Source of the DNA: Elymus sibiricus
Taxonomy: Eukaryota; Streptophyta; Magnoliopsida; Poales; Poaceae
Assembly (NCBI GenBank): GCA_039707655.1
Contig: CM077672.1
Location: forward strand, 200,298,537 to 200,362,536
DNA: 64,000 bases
Reading direction: 5' to 3'
Shown: piece by piece, positions 35,082-47,599 of the stretch
Position numbering within the stretch: position 1 is the stretch's first letter
Layout: each line of letters begins with the position of its first letter
The notes under the pieces: generated by a model
Told to the model about the DNA's origin: nothing
Seen by the model: only the letters and a program-made list of their open reading frames with translations
Database searches by the model: none
Made by a program: the position numbers and the translations under genes

Positions 35082-36459
35082 TGTTGGGTTCTATGCTAGG
35101 GTGCGTCGACTGCAAATTAAAATTTCCTATGCGCTGAACAACTAGGAACATGCTACGGGAATGGATCACGGATCGTTACCAATAGACGCACAGTGTCGTG
35201 CAGCGGAAGTAGAGTTGGGGCAGCACGTACAGAGTCGTCTCCTCCTCGTCTGATCTCCCTCGAACAGCCGGTCGTCGGATCCCACGAACAGGTTTGCCGG
35301 AGTGGCGCAAGTGCACCGCCTCTAACGGTATCCACGCGTGCAGGAGGAACACTGTGTGGCGGACTGCTAGGTCCGATCACACAGTCGGCGGCGAGTGGAG
35401 GTGGCTAGTTGCAACACATGCAAAGCCCTAGTGATGGTGCCGAAGCGATCAACCCAATGACTGTGCCGCACCTCCACTATATATAGGCATCCGTCGCGGG
35501 CTCAACACTTGGGCCTCAAAGCCCAAATTCTGTTCGGCCTGGATCCAAGTCCGAGCAGGATCATATCTGACTCGTGGAGTCGGATCTGGCCTCATAGGTT
35601 CCTTCCCTTAAGTGCGCGACCCCTTAGGTTCAAGTCCGCTTGGTCGCAGGTCGGATAACCTCCGACCTGCTTGGCTGGTAGCGGCCTCTAGTTGCAAACC
35701 TGTACAACATGTCACACTTTTGTTCCCTTTGCCACACGATATATGTTGTCGGGCTCAAGGCGAGTCTGTCATCCTTGTGCAAGCCTGACCTCTTTCTTAT
35801 TCCAGTGATGCCGACCACAAACCGGATTATCTCATAATCCTTGTCGCATGGCCATGCTTATCTTGGTCGGATCACATGAGGGGCCCAGAGTATATCTCTC
35901 CTGATCGGAAGGGCAAATCCCATCTTGCTTGACCATGTCACGCAGCATGGGTCTGGACAAGCCCGAAACCTACCTTCGTAACTACCCAGTCATGGAGTAG
36001 CGTTTGGTTGGCCCAAAGAAGGTCTGTCACCATCCCGAGTACATGCGCCAGCTCAGGTCTTAGGACATAGAACGTATGTTGTACTAGAGACTCACAGATG
36101 ACCTATCGCTGCGTCTCATTGTCAGGTCTGTCCGACTCGGACCTTATCTTGACTCGGATCCGACAATGTTGAATCCGACCAGATCCTTCCGAGTCCATAT
36201 TATACGGCTAGCATCCATTGCTCCATGGCTAGTGAGGCCGAGCCATCCACCGTGTCATATGCTAGTCTAGTCGGCTGCGCGTCCACACAACCCTTTAGAT
36301 TAGGGACCTTTTAGGATAGTCATCATACAATGCATAGTCCCACAAACAAGTCACGTACTTGTTGATACACATCATTGATAATGTCCAAGCACTATCTTTA
36401 TTCATAAATACATAGGAAATATCATCATACATGATTGCCTCTAGGGCATATCTCCAACA
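35082..36459 (-). repeat. 5' LTR of the copia element
   Basis: The LTR is 1378 bp. On the + strand it begins TGTTGGGTTCTATGC and ends ATCTCCAACA. A minus-strand TATATATA at 35478-35485 is the likely promoter. Confidence 0.85.
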
Positions 36460-36740
36460 AACCAATCCACACACATTTCCTGGGGTGGTTCAATACTAAA
36501 TGCTTTGTGTACTCCATTTAGTGATCATATGACTGGTATTGAAACAGAAGTGTTTGCATGACAATCACTTTTTATTCGTTCTCTAATACATGGTTGAGCT
36601 AATATGATTTAAGCTGATGATTGAAACGTATGCTTATGTAAAAACAATAATTTAAATTACTAAGATGGGCTTGTTATGGATGATCCCACCATTGCCTCCT
36701 TCCTCCGAGCTCCAGAGTTTCTTGGAAAAGACTGGTTCTA
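36460..36740. other. unassigned AT-rich segment
   Basis: It lies between the copia LTR and the gypsy fragment. No reading frame or repeat is recognised. It may be the interior of the gypsy element into which the copia inserted. Confidence 0.3.
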
Positions 36741-39032
36741 CCAGTAGGTGCGTAGCTTCCTGGTTGGTCGGTATTCCCTGTATTCTGGGTGTTCTGGGTA
36801 TACTGTGTATTTTGGGTATTTCGAGGGTCTCCGTACCCAATCAAACCACAGGAGTTTCATCACCCGGGGAGCCCCTGCTGTTGTTGTCTGTCCCCTGATG
36901 CGTCCATCGACCTCCTCTAGGTTCACAGCCTCTGCTTGAATAGCTTGTAAGTGATTGCCATGCACAGTTATGACTTCATGTGGCACTGGCATCTTTAACT
37001 GCATGTAAGCATAGTTTGGTATTGCCATGAATTTTTTAGATGTCATCCTTCCTAGGATTGCATCGTATCCTTCTGGAAAGGGGACAACTTCGAAGCAGAG
37101 GAGCACGCATCTAAAGTTGCGCGGTGTCCCGAAGGCGACCTCAATATTATTTGTCCTATTGGCCCCACTTTGTTCCCTAGAACTATGTCGTGGAACTCTG
37201 TTGATGAATGGCGGAGGGCTTCCATTGGTACGTCCATCCTTTGAAGTGTGCTGACATATAGGATATTGATCCTGTAGCCCCCATCCATTAGTACTTTGGG
37301 GAATCTGCAGCCTCCGATTAGAGGGTCTGTTACTAGCGGTAGCCTACCTGGGTTGTCAATGATCTCTGGATGGTCTTCTTGCCTGAAGGAGATGGTTTGT
37401 TTGGACCATTCCAAGAAACGACTGTGTCGCCTTGCATGTCTGTGGTGACATGGGCATGTGTGCCGCCTTGGCCTCCGTTCTTATGTCATCATGTTCACTC
37501 AGTCAACATCCTTTGGGAAAGCTCTCTACCCTACGTTACGAGGCTGCTGGTCCTGGTGAACCACTGGGGCCAGGGGTGTTGCATTATTGACTGCGTTGTG
37601 GCCTCCACCAGGGTTGTTCACTTTCTCCTTGATGAGTTGTTCTTGGAGGTGGCATTCCCTCGTAGAGTGTTGTGCCGTGTGAGTCCCATAACTGTGATAC
37701 AAGCATGGTCCCCTAATGATTTCCTCGTATGTGCGGGTGGTCATCACGGCTTGCGTCCCCACCGCTGCTTTTTGGCTCCGACCTCTTCTAGCTCATTTGT
37801 TGCGGCGACCAGGTCGGAGTCCTGGTCCTCCTTTCTTGTGCGGTCCTCCTTGCTTTTAGTGTTGCGGCTCTTGGAGACGTCCCACTGGCAGGCTCCACGA
37901 TCTTTAGCCCTGGCATGGGGCGGCGGCCTGCCCTAGTGGTCTCCTCTCCTGTGGCAAAGTCATTTGCCACCTTCATGAGGGCTGCCATTGACGTGAGCTT
38001 GTCTTCCCCTCTCTTCTTACCAAGCTTGCGCCTAAACAAGGGGTCATGCGCTCCGCTCACAAATGCCTTTATGGTTGTTTTGTCAGAGATGTTTGATAGT
38101 GTTCTTCTTTTTTAGCCACCATGCTACGTAGTCATGGACTGATTCTTTATCCTCCTGTATGATGTTGTGGAGGTCGGCTTCGCTTCTTGGGCGATGATAT
38201 GTTCCTTCAAAATTATTTAGGAAAATATGCTCGAAGTCCACCTGGTTGCGGATTGAGTTCGGTGGGAGGACGCTAAGCCAGGAGTGTGCGTGCCCAGTGT
38301 GGCACAGATGTATGTGTCGTAGGGCGTTGCCAATGTCGCTGTTGGCCATCTCCACTATCGTAAGGTAGTTGTTCAACCAATGGTTAGGCTTTGTGTCTCG
38401 TGAATACTTCTCGATGCCGCGGACGACGAACGACTGTGGGAATGGGTGGGTGATCACCGCGTGACCGAAACATGCTGGTGCAATGCTTGAGGTGAGTGGG
38501 ATGAAGCATGGGGGCGGGCTCCCGGGTTCTGCCCAAAGCGTCCAGGGATTAGGAAGGTGGGTTGGATGGCCTGCTGTCATGGGGTTTCTTGGTGGAAGTG
38601 CTGCCCATTGTTATACTGCAAGGGCTAAGATTGACTGCCTGAGGTTTGCGACCTCATCCCCCGGCGCGGCCTCCGGCCTCTGTATTGATTCTTGCCTTCG
38701 CTCGCGGGTTGGGTGGTTGGCTGCGGCGAGAACGTTGTCTGTGCCCTGACCCTCAAACGAGAAATGTTGTCCTGTAGTTCCACTGTCCTATGAAGCAGTT
38801 GTGTGAGGTCGGCCAGGAGCTTGGGGTCTCCTAGGGTGGCTTGTAGCATGTCCAGGAATACTACGACTACCTAGAGGGCGTGGGCTGGTGTTGGCAACGG
38901 TGTGTCTACTGTTGGTCCGTTAAAACCGATGCCCTGTTCCCGGCCTAGGGCTGCAAGGTCGTTGATGATAGCACGCAGTCGGCGAGGATCACGGTGTAGT
39001 CTTTCATGCATCATTGTTTCGTGTCATCATGC
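36741..39032 (-). pseudogene. gypsy gag-protease fragment
   Basis: Reading from 39032 to the left there is the gag N-terminus, a Retrotrans_gag-type domain (about 38083-38580; LPPNSIRNQVDFEHIF, NNFEGTYHRPRSEADL), a Cys/His knuckle-like segment near 37690-37720, and a retropepsin region with VLMDGGYRINILY near 37280, followed by FEVVPFPEGYDAILGR and FMAIPNYAY. The frames change several times and contain stops, so it is decayed. The near end (36741-36840) carries short 9-bp repeats encoding a Tyr/Pro-rich stretch. CACTA-3 begins directly at 39033 and cuts the gag N-terminus. No reverse transcriptase or integrase is present. Confidence 0.75.
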
Positions 39033-39203
39033 CACTACAAAAAAAGACACTTCCGTGACATTATGGCCCGAATGAAAACTTATTCTATCATGGATGTGAC
39101 ACTTCTATGACGATAATTGTGGGAAAAACATGTATCATCATAGGTGTGGTGGGCTCCTACTTCTATCACAAAAAATTATGACAGAAAATGGGCTTTTCGT
39201 CCT

Positions 39204-40115
39204 TGATAGAGGCGAGGGTCCCGATCTTTCGATGAGATGATAACTATCAATTTGGTGGAGACGACTTTGACGATCTGACTACAAACGTGCAACAACGTTG
39301 CACCTTAGCAATCGCTAAACCAACTCCGAGAGGTTATTGACCACGCCGAAGCACGATCAACCTGACCAGGAAGGTCTATTCCTACAAGCAATCGAAGAAC
39401 AAGCAAGAATATGATAAAGCAATCTAAATATTGTGAATATATATGAAGTATGGATGAAAGTGGGGTCCTAAAAACGGTCTTGGCCTGGTCGTTGGACACA
39501 AACGAAATACACGAAGTTGTTGCCATGGCTAACTTTTAACTAAATAAAACCCCCATCTAAACGATCCCATAAGGGCTGTATTTATAGGGGAAAAGAGAGG
39601 GGCTTTTGTCCAGAAATGGCAAGGTGGGACTAAAACACGTCATGAGTCATTTCCTCCATAATACAGACTCTAAAAATAGGTTATGAAGTAGAATTTCAAA
39701 ATTACATGGGCCTGGCCCACAAATAAGGTGGTGCAGCACCAATAATAAGCTATGGACGAAATTTATGAAAGGCCATCTTGTATGTTTCGTCCATCTTCTT
39801 GTATGTCATCATGGTGGCTTCAACTTGCGGAAATCTCCACCAGAAACCCTGTTCTTGTTCCCATCGCGCGTGCCTTCATCACAATGCTTGATCATGCTCC
39901 AGTGTTCATTCTTCTTGTCCATGCTAGGCTCTTCAACTATAAGCAACACAAATGTATCTAAGTTAGGCAGCATCACATTCTCATGAACATTAGAAACATT
40001 AACAAGAAATGAAAGTACCTGATAATTTAACTGGCGTGCACGAACTCTAGTAATTAGTCCAATAGGTATAGCAGCAAGGATTGTGTGTGTAACTATGGTA
40101 GCCATGTCCTCATCA
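39204..40115 (-). mobile_element. gypsy solo LTR containing a pol C-terminus
   Basis: The 912-bp LTR runs from TGATAGAGGCG to GTCCTCATCA, flanked by GTCCT (39199-39203 and 40116-40120). In element orientation it begins TGATGAGGACATGGC, and its first 300 bp stay open from the ATG at about 40104 to the stop at 39809-39811. That frame includes ITRVRARQLNYQ, a motif typical of the very end of Triticeae gypsy polyproteins. A minus-strand TATAAATA occurs near 39580. Without a second LTR or interior, it is a solo LTR. Confidence 0.9.
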
Positions 40116-40216
40116 GTCCTGGGCAGACGAGAGATGCACCTGCATGATATTCTTTGGGCCGTCCATGATGTACCAAATTGTGGTAGAAGTGAGGGCGAGG
40201 AAGTTTTTGGGGATTT

Positions 40217-40963
40217 CCCGGTTACGGTGGCCAATCGGTAGGTGGTCGGGGCCGAGCGATGCAGTGTGGTTTGCGCATTTCTCTCATACGCACGTGTGTG
40301 CGAGGCATTCACAGCTAACTAATCCCGAGCGAGGCATTCGCTTACTGAACCCAAGCGATTGATCGCCCTCGCACTACGTACTGAACACGAGCGATCGATC
40401 CCTTACACTACGTACTGAACCCGATTGATCCCTTCGCTGCTAACTGAACCCGAGTGATTCCTTCACTGCTAACTGAACCCGATCGATCCCTTCTCACTGC
40501 TTACTAAAGCCAATCGAGCCCCCGTGCGAGACGTAGCTAGCCAGTTGGGTTGCCTATCGATGAACAGTGGCCGTTGCTGCCGCGCATGCGACACGTCGAA
40601 CGAGTCGACACTTTGCATAGATTGATCGAGCCCCTTGCGCGAGATGTGGTGAGTTGACCTAGCCAGTTGGTTAGCTGTGGTTGAGCAGTTCCCGTTGCTG
40701 CCACCCGCTCGTACGCCCTACCACAGCCGGTGGGTTGGCTGTGGATGAACAGTACCCTAGTCATGTGAAGGTGGTTGGCGCTGGATGAACATGACCCCGA
40801 TCGATCGAGGAGGCCGTGCCGTAGTACGCCACACCCCAGCCGGTTAGGGGTGGTTGAACAGGAGCCTGTGGAGGCCATAGGCAGTTGCGGATGAATAGTA
40901 GTCCATGGAGGCTGGAGGAAGTAGACGGTGATGAACAGTAGCCTGTGGAGTCCCGTTTTGCGG
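40217..40963. repeat. CACTA-3 subterminal repeat region, first copy
   Basis: Multiple short direct repeats occur: CTGAACCCGAGCGATTCCTT-like units (about 40320-40510), then units with GGATGAACAGTA and GCCGGT (about 40545-40950). They are collinear with 47939-48620. No reading frame is credible. Confidence 0.8.
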
Positions 40964-40968
40964 TATGC

Positions 40969-42447
40969 TGATACGTCTCCAACGTATCTATAATTTTTTA
41001 TTGTTCCATGCTATTATAGTATCAATCTTGGATGTTTTATATGCAATTATATATCATTTTTTGGGACTAACCTATTAACCTAGTGCCCAGTGCCAGTTGT
41101 TGTTTTTTGCCTGTTTTTGCCTTTTCAGAAAATCATTATCAAACATAGTCCAAACGAAGAAAAACTTTGGATAAATTTTTTCTGGACCAGAAGGGACCCT
41201 AGAAGCTTCGGGAGAAGACCAGAAGAGTCACGAGGGAGCGACAAGCCCGGAGGGCACGCCCAGGAGGGGTAAATTCCAAAATATTCCCCGTATACCAGAA
41301 AGGCAGAAGAGAAAACCTTTCCGCCGCCGCAAGCCTCTGTTCTTCTGCGATCCCATCTAGAAGCCTTTTCCGGTGCTCTGCTGGAGGGGGAATCGATCAT
41401 GGAGGGCTTCTTCATCAACCTTGCTACCCTTCCGATGATGCGTGAGTAGTTTACCACAGACCTACGTGTCGATAGCTAGTAGCTAGATGGCTTCTTCTCT
41501 CTCTTTGATCTTCAATACCATGTTGTCCTCGATGTTCTTGGAGTTCTATACGATGTAATCTTCTTTTACGGTGTGTTTGTTAGGATCTGATGAATTGTGA
41601 GTTTATGATCAGATTATTCATGAGAAATATTTGAGTCTTCTCTGAACTCTTTTATGCATGATTGTTATTTCTCTCCGATCTATCCGTTTGGTTTGGCCAA
41701 CTAGATTGATTTATCTTGCAATGGGAGAGGTGCTTTGTGATGGGTTCAATCTTGCGGTGCTCAATCCCAGTGACAGAAAGGGACATGACACGTATTTGTA
41801 TTGTTGCCTTTAAGGATAAAAAGATGGGTTTAATCATATTTCTTGATTTTACTTTGTCTACATCATGTCATCTTTCTTAAGGCGTTACTCTGTTTTATAC
41901 TTAATACCCTAGATACATGATGGATAGCGGTCGATGGGTGGAGTAATAGTAGTAGATGCAGGCAGGAGTCAGTCTACTTGTCTTGGACGTGATGCCAATA
42001 TACATGATCATTGCCATGAATCTGTCATAATTATTTGCTTTTCTATCAATTGCCCAACAGTAATTTGTTTACCCACCGTATGCTATGTGTTCGAGAGAGA
42101 AGCCTCTAGTGAAAAATATGGCCCCCGGGTCTTCTTTTACCATATACTAAATCCAAAAATACCTTGCTGCAATTTATTTACTTTTATTTTCTTTTGCAAT
42201 TTATTTTATCTATCTATCACTATCAGAATTAATCCTTGCAAATAACCGCTAAGAGGATTGACCACCCTCTTATTTGCGTTGGGTGCAAGTGTTTGCTTTT
42301 GTGTGTGTAGGTGCCGCTAACGAGGTTCTGTGTGGTTCTCCTACTGGATTGCTAACCTTGGTTCTTAACTGAGGGAAATACTTATCTCTACTATACTGCA
42401 TCATCCTCTCCTCTTCGGGGAAATACCATCGCAGTTTACAAGTAGCA
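40969..42447 (+). mobile_element. WHAM/Sabrina-type solo LTR
   Basis: The 1479-bp LTR runs from TGATACGTCTCC to CAAGTAGCA with perfect TATGC duplications (40964-40968 and 42448-42452). Excising it restores continuity of the CACTA-3 subterminal repeat, as the second copy near 48615 shows (TTTTGCGGTACGCCACACC). There is no interior. Confidence 0.95.
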
Positions 42448-42557
42448 TATGCCACACCCCTCCCGATGAAAAAGACCCCCATTTCGACCATAGGCGATTG
42501 GAGAGAAGACCGTTTCGTCCATTTTGCGTTACGTCACAGCCCTACCGATGAACAGGA

Positions 42558-42622
42558 TGTCGGGACCCCGATCTAGCATAAGACACATCATATCACTTTA
42601 CGGCCTCACGCACGGTAACCCA
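42558..42622. repeat. 65-bp LTR stub of another retrotransposon
   Basis: It begins TGTCGGGACCCCGATC, a common start of Triticeae gypsy LTRs, and is cut after 65 bp by the WHAM-type element. The rest of it is not found in the window. Confidence 0.55.
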
Positions 42623-44180
42623 TGCTACTTGTGATCTGCGTTGGTTTTTCCCTGAAGAGGAAGGGATGATGCAGCACAGTAGAGATAAGTATTTCCCTCA
42701 GTTATGAAACCAAGGTTATCAATCTAGTAGGAGAATCACGCAACACCTCGTTAACAGCACCTGCACACAAACAACAAACCCTTGCACCCAACGCTTACAA
42801 GGGGTTGTCAATCCCTTGGCGGTTAATTGCAAGATGAAACTGTATGGTGATAGATAAATAGATTGAACAAAAATAAAAAATAAAATAAATAAAGTAAAAT
42901 TGCAGCAAGGTATTTTTAGGATTTTTAATATATGATTTAGATAGACCCGGGGCCATAGTGTTCACTAGAGCCTTCTCTCATGAAAATAGCATACGGTGGG
43001 TAAACAAATTACTGTTGGGCAATTGATAGAAAAGCAAATAATCATGACGATATCCAAGGCAATGATCATGTATATAGGCATCATGTCCGAGACAAGTAGA
43101 CCGACTCCTGCCTGCATCTACTACTATTACTCCACACATCGACCGCTATCCAGCATGCATCTAGTGTATTAAGTCCATAAAGAATGGAGTAACACCTTAA
43201 GCAAGATGACATGATGTAGACAAAGTAAACTCACGCATGAATAAACCCCATCTTTTTACCCTTAATAGCAATGATACATACGTATCATGTCCCTTTCTGT
43301 CACTGGGATTGAGCACCGCAAGATCGAACCCATTACGAAGCACATCTTCCATTGCAAGATAAATCAATCTAGTTGGCCAAACCAAATCAATAGACCGGAG
43401 AGAAATACGAAGCTATAATAATCATGCATAAAAGTGTTCAGAGAAAACTCAAATAATATTCATGGATAATCTGATCATAAACTCACAATTCATCGGATCC
43501 CAACAAACACACTGCAAAAAGTAATTACATCGGATAGAACTCCAAGAACATCGAGGAGAACATTGTATTGAAGATCAAAAAGAGAGAAGAAGCCATCTAG
43601 CTACTAACTATGAACCCGAAGTTCTGTGGTAAACTACTCACGCATCATCGGAAGGGCAGCAAGGTTGATGTAGAGCCCCTCCGTGATCGATTCCCCCTCC
43701 GGCGGAGTACCGGAGAAGGCCTCCAAATGGGATCTCTCAAGAACAGAAACTTGCGGCGGCAGAAAAAGTATTTCGTGGAATCCTCTGTTGGTTTCCCGAT
43801 TTTAGAGGATTTATAGTGGAGGAATTAGGTCAAACGGAGCTGTGTGGGCCCCACAAGCCACCAGGGCACGCCCCCTGGGGCGCGCCGTGGTGCCTCGTGG
43901 GCCACTGCTTCATCTTCTAGCCCTCTCCCGAAGCTTCCAGTAATTGTTATGTCCAGAAAAAAATCTCCAAAAAGTTTCGTGGCATTTGGACTTCGTTTGG
44001 TACTGATATTCTAGAAAACCAAAAACAGGCAAAAAACAGCAACTGGCACTAGGCACTAAGTTAATAGGTTAGTCTCAAACAATGATATATAATTGTTGTA
44101 AATGTGTATAAAAACATCCAAGATTGATAATGTAATAGCATGCAACAATCAAAAATTATAGATACGTTGGAGACGTATCA
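42623..44180 (-). repeat. 3' LTR of the WHAM/Sabrina-type element
   Basis: The LTR is 1558 bp, from TGCTACTTGTGATC to GGAGACGTATCA on the + strand. It is followed by GGATCCCCAAGCTT, the inverted polypurine-tract region. Confidence 0.9.
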
Positions 44181-46580
44181 GGATCCCCAAGCTTAATTCC
44201 TGCTCGCCCTCGAGTAGGTAAATGATAAAAACAGAATTTTTGATGTGGAATGCTACCTATCATATTCATCATATACTCTTTTCTTTTATAGCATGGACAT
44301 TTGGACTTGAATGATTCGAAGCAATAGTCTATAGTTTGACATGAAGATATAAATACTCAAGCATACTAACAAGCAACCATGTCTTTCAAAATATCGATGC
44401 TAAAGAAAGTTATCCCTAGCCCATTATGCTCAATCATTGATCCATTCATGAAACACACTCAATATTAGCTACACACAATGCACAAGTATGACAATAGTGC
44501 TCTCTAGTTGGTGCTTTGTAAGAGAAGATGGAGACTCAAATAAAAATAAAAATTGCATAAAAGTAAATAGATAGGCCCTTCGCAGAGGGAAGCAGAGATT
44601 TACAAATGTGCCAGAGCTCAAAGCTTAAATTAGAGAGATAAAATTATTTTGAGAGGCATGCTTTTCCTGTCAACGAAAATGACCGAGAATTCCCAATATC
44701 TTCCATGCTAGACACATCATAGGCGGTTCCCAAAACAGAAAATAAAGTTTATTTCCTTTCCACCATTCTTTCACAATCCATGGCTAGCCGTATCCATGGG
44801 TGCCCTCCATACAAACACATTCCAAGAAATTTTTATTGTTATTAATTTTTGATTCATTATGGGACTGGGCATCCCTATTACCGGCCACTCTCTCGTGCAA
44901 TGACAAGTGAATAAACACTCATCGTGAGAATAACACACCTAGCATGGAAAATATTGGCCACCCCCTGCCGCTTCATGAGCGGTACGGGCACACAAAACGG
45001 AAAATTATTTTGAAAATTTTAGAGTTGGCACATGCAAATGTACTTGCAACGGCATGGAAATACCGCATATAGGTAGATATGGTGGACTCATTTGGCACAA
45101 CTTGGGTTTAAGGAGTTTGGATGCACAAGCAGTATTCCCGCTTAGTACAAATGAAGGCTAGCAAATAGATTGAGAAGCAACCAACCAAAAAGTGAAAACG
45201 GTCATAAACATGCATTGAACATAACTAACACCGAGTAATGCACCATAAGTAGGATATAATTTCATTGCATAACTATTGACTTGATGTGCATGCATAGGGA
45301 ATCACAAACCTTAACACTAATATTCTTACTAAATCACAATTACTCACTAACATGACCCACATATCATCATCTCCATATCGCAAAACTATTGCAAGGAATC
45401 ACACTTATCATATCCAATGATCTATATGAAAGTTTTTATTATATCCCTCTTGAATATTCATCACTTTGGGACCAAATTCATATCTTGTGCAAATTACCAT
45501 TACTATTATCAACTCTCAAAAAGATATAAGTAAAGCATGAGAGTGCACTTATTTCTTCAAAAATTTATCACCGCCGTGCTCAAAAAGATTTAAGTGAAGC
45601 ACTAGAGCAACTGCCTAGCTCAAAAAATTTAAGTGAAGCACATAGAGTATTCTAACAAATCATGATAATCGTGTGGCTCTCTCAAATAGGTGTGTCCAGC
45701 AAAGATGATTGTGACAAACTAAAAAGCAAACAAAGCAAAGACTCATATAATACACGACGCTCCAAGCAAAACACATATCATGTGACGAATAAAAATATAG
45801 CTCCAAGTAAAATTACCGATGGTTGGTAGAAGAAAGAGGGGATGCCTTCCGGGGCATCCCCAAGCTTAGACGCTTGAGTCTTCCTTGTATATTACCTTGG
45901 GGTGCCTTGGGCATCCCCAAGCTTAGGCTCTTGCCACTCCTTATTCCTTCATCCATCGTGATCTCACCCAAAACTTGAAAACTTCAATCACACAATACTC
46001 AACAAAACCTTCGTGAGATCCGTTAGTATAACAAAATAAATCACTACTTTAAGAACTGTTGCAAACCCATTCATATTTTATTTTTGCATTATACCTACTG
46101 TATTCTAAATTCTCCATGGCTTATACCCCCCGATATAATCCATAGTTTCATCAAAACAAGCAAGTAGTGCATCAAAAACAGAATCTGTGAAAAACAGAAC
46201 AGTTTGTAGAGATCTATTTAAAATCCATACTTATGTAACTCCAAAAATTCTGAAAAATTAGGACAACGTGGGCAATTCATATTCCAATACTGTGTAAAAA
46301 TTTCAGATTTTCTGACACTCCAGTACAGAACTAAAATTCCAGCACTGGACGCAAAACTTTCTGTTTTCCAAACAGCATCAATTATACTATCTTCCAAATC
46401 ATCCCAAAGGCTTTATTTGGCACAAACACTAACTAAAACATAAAAACTCAACCATAACAGTAGCATAATTGTGCAAACACACAATAACAGAAACAAAAAG
46501 TAAAAATTTATTTTATTCATTGGGTTGCCTCCCAACAAGCGCTATTGTTTTATGCCCCTAGCTAGGCATAATGCATAGTT
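44181..46580 (-). other. non-coding interior of the WHAM/Sabrina-type element
   Basis: This is AT-rich sequence with stops in all frames. The only notable feature is a GGGGATGCC...GGCATCCCC inverted repeat at about 45839-45861, with a second GGCATCCCCAAGCTTAG copy near 45910. No pol motif is visible. Confidence 0.65.
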
Positions 46581-47399
46581 TCAAGTATTATCATCCTTGG
46601 TGTCCAACTCCTCAATCACACATCCATTTTTTCTAATACATTTAACATAGGTGTTTCTCATCATCACACTTCTAGGTACAAAATCAAGAATTTTACTTTT
46701 GTGAATAGGTTCCTTAATTATATCAATGAAATTGGGGTGCACGCTAATCATTTTAAGATCCTCATTTCCCTTACTAGAAGTAGCACCATTGGTCTTAGGA
46801 ACATACATAAACTTGCAGTTCTTGCTAGGAGTAGTCTTTTCAATAGTTTTAGCGGAAGAAAAAGCGGAACCCAAATTATTAATAATTTCTTCCAACTTAT
46901 CAATCCTGGCAGGACTTTGTTCCATTCTTTCATTAATTATTGGTTCTTTCTCTTTTAGCATATTAAGAGTAATCCCTACCTTTGATCCGAACTGAGTAAC
47001 ATGGTTATGAATCTTTTTATCTAAGTTTTCAATATGCTCTACGGTAGGCATTTTATTTTCAATAGCATCTAACCTTTGCATAACATGTTCCAAGTTTAAG
47101 ATCGTTTCATTGATAGTGATAGGTGGTGATCCCACTAAATTTCCCATAGCATTGAAAGCATCCATAGAGGGACACATCAACAAATTCCCTCCGGTAATAG
47201 TATCAAGTACGAATCTATACCAAGTAGTAATACCCACATAAAAATTGCGAAGAAGGATTGTGGTGGATTGCTTACGAGTTGATCTATGATGAGCATCACA
47301 AATCCTATACCAAGCATCTTTTAAATTCTCTCCTCCCCTTTGTTTAAAATTAAGTACTTCATTTTCAGGGGTAATAGTAATGAGCAAAGAACTAGCCAT
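46581..47399 (-). CDS. gag protein of the WHAM/Sabrina-type element
   Basis: The frame is open for 284 codons from 47435. I prefer the internal ATG at 47397-47399 (MASSLLITITPENEVLNF), as gag of this family usually starts with such a sequence, giving 272 residues. It contains a Retrotrans_gag-like segment (LKDAWYRICDAHHR, LLRNFYVGITTWYRFVLD) and a central coiled coil (about residues 100-180; RLDAIENKMPTVEHIENL). Gag forms the particle that packages the RNA. No zinc knuckle is seen. The frame has no internal stop, unlike the other retroelement frames in the window, although the element lacks pol. Confidence 0.75.
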   Translation of the reverse strand: MASSLLITITPENEVLNFKQRGGENLKDAWYRICDAHHRSTRKQSTTILLRNFYVGITTWYRFVLDTITGGNLLMCPSMDAFNAMGNLVGSPPITINETILNLEHVMQRLDAIENKMPTVEHIENLDKKIHNHVTQFGSKVGITLNMLKEKEPIINERMEQSPARIDKLEEIINNLGSAFSSAKTIEKTTPSKNCKFMYVPKTNGATSSKGNEDLKMISVHPNFIDIIKEPIHKSKILDFVPRSVMMRNTYVKCIRKNGCVIEELDTKDDNT

Positions 47400-47570
47400 A
47401 ATGGTAAAGCAAGCAAGCAAATAAGAAAAAGGCAAACGGAAAATATTTTTGTATTTTTGTAAAAACTTTTTTAGAAGTGGGGGAGATGAAAACGAGAGGC
47501 AAAGGAAAATAAAATAAATGCAAGGAGATGAAAGTTTATGCGTAGGTACTTGATAGATGTTGATGATATC

Positions 47571-47588
47571 TCCCTAGCAACGGCGCCA
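47571..47588 (-). other. primer-binding site of the WHAM/Sabrina-type element
   Basis: Minus-strand TGGCGCCGTTGCTAGGGA lies 11 bp inside the 5' LTR. TGGCGCCGTTGC is a common primer-binding site in Triticeae gypsy elements. Confidence 0.75.
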
Positions 47589-47599
47589 GAAATTCTTCC

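Larger units (their letters stand above)
31001..36459 (-). mobile_element. BARE/Angela-like copia retrotransposon, 5' half
   Basis: It comprises the 5' LTR (35082-36459), the primer-binding site (35069-35080), an untranslated leader of about 1.2 kb (33802-35068) and a decayed gag-pol up to reverse transcriptase at 31001, where CACTA-2 cuts it. The remainder and the 3' LTR should lie beyond the left edge of the window, on the far side of CACTA-2. The LTR begins in element orientation TGTTGGAGATATGCCCTAG, typical of Triticeae copia elements. The bases after the LTR (AACCA, 36460-36464) would be the target duplication. Confidence 0.88.
39033..42557. mobile_element. CACTA transposon 3 (CACTA-3), left end with two solo LTRs
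   Basis: The left terminus begins CACTACAAAAAAAGACACTT at 39033. The CACTA sequence is 39033-39203, 40121-40968 and 42453-42557, the two gaps being solo LTRs with perfect target duplications. After 40210 the sequence is a tandemly arranged subterminal repeat (AACTGAACCCGAGCGAT, GGATGAACAGTA, TTTTGCGGTA). At 42558 it stops abruptly at an LTR stub. The same subterminal sequence restarts at 47939. Confidence 0.8.
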
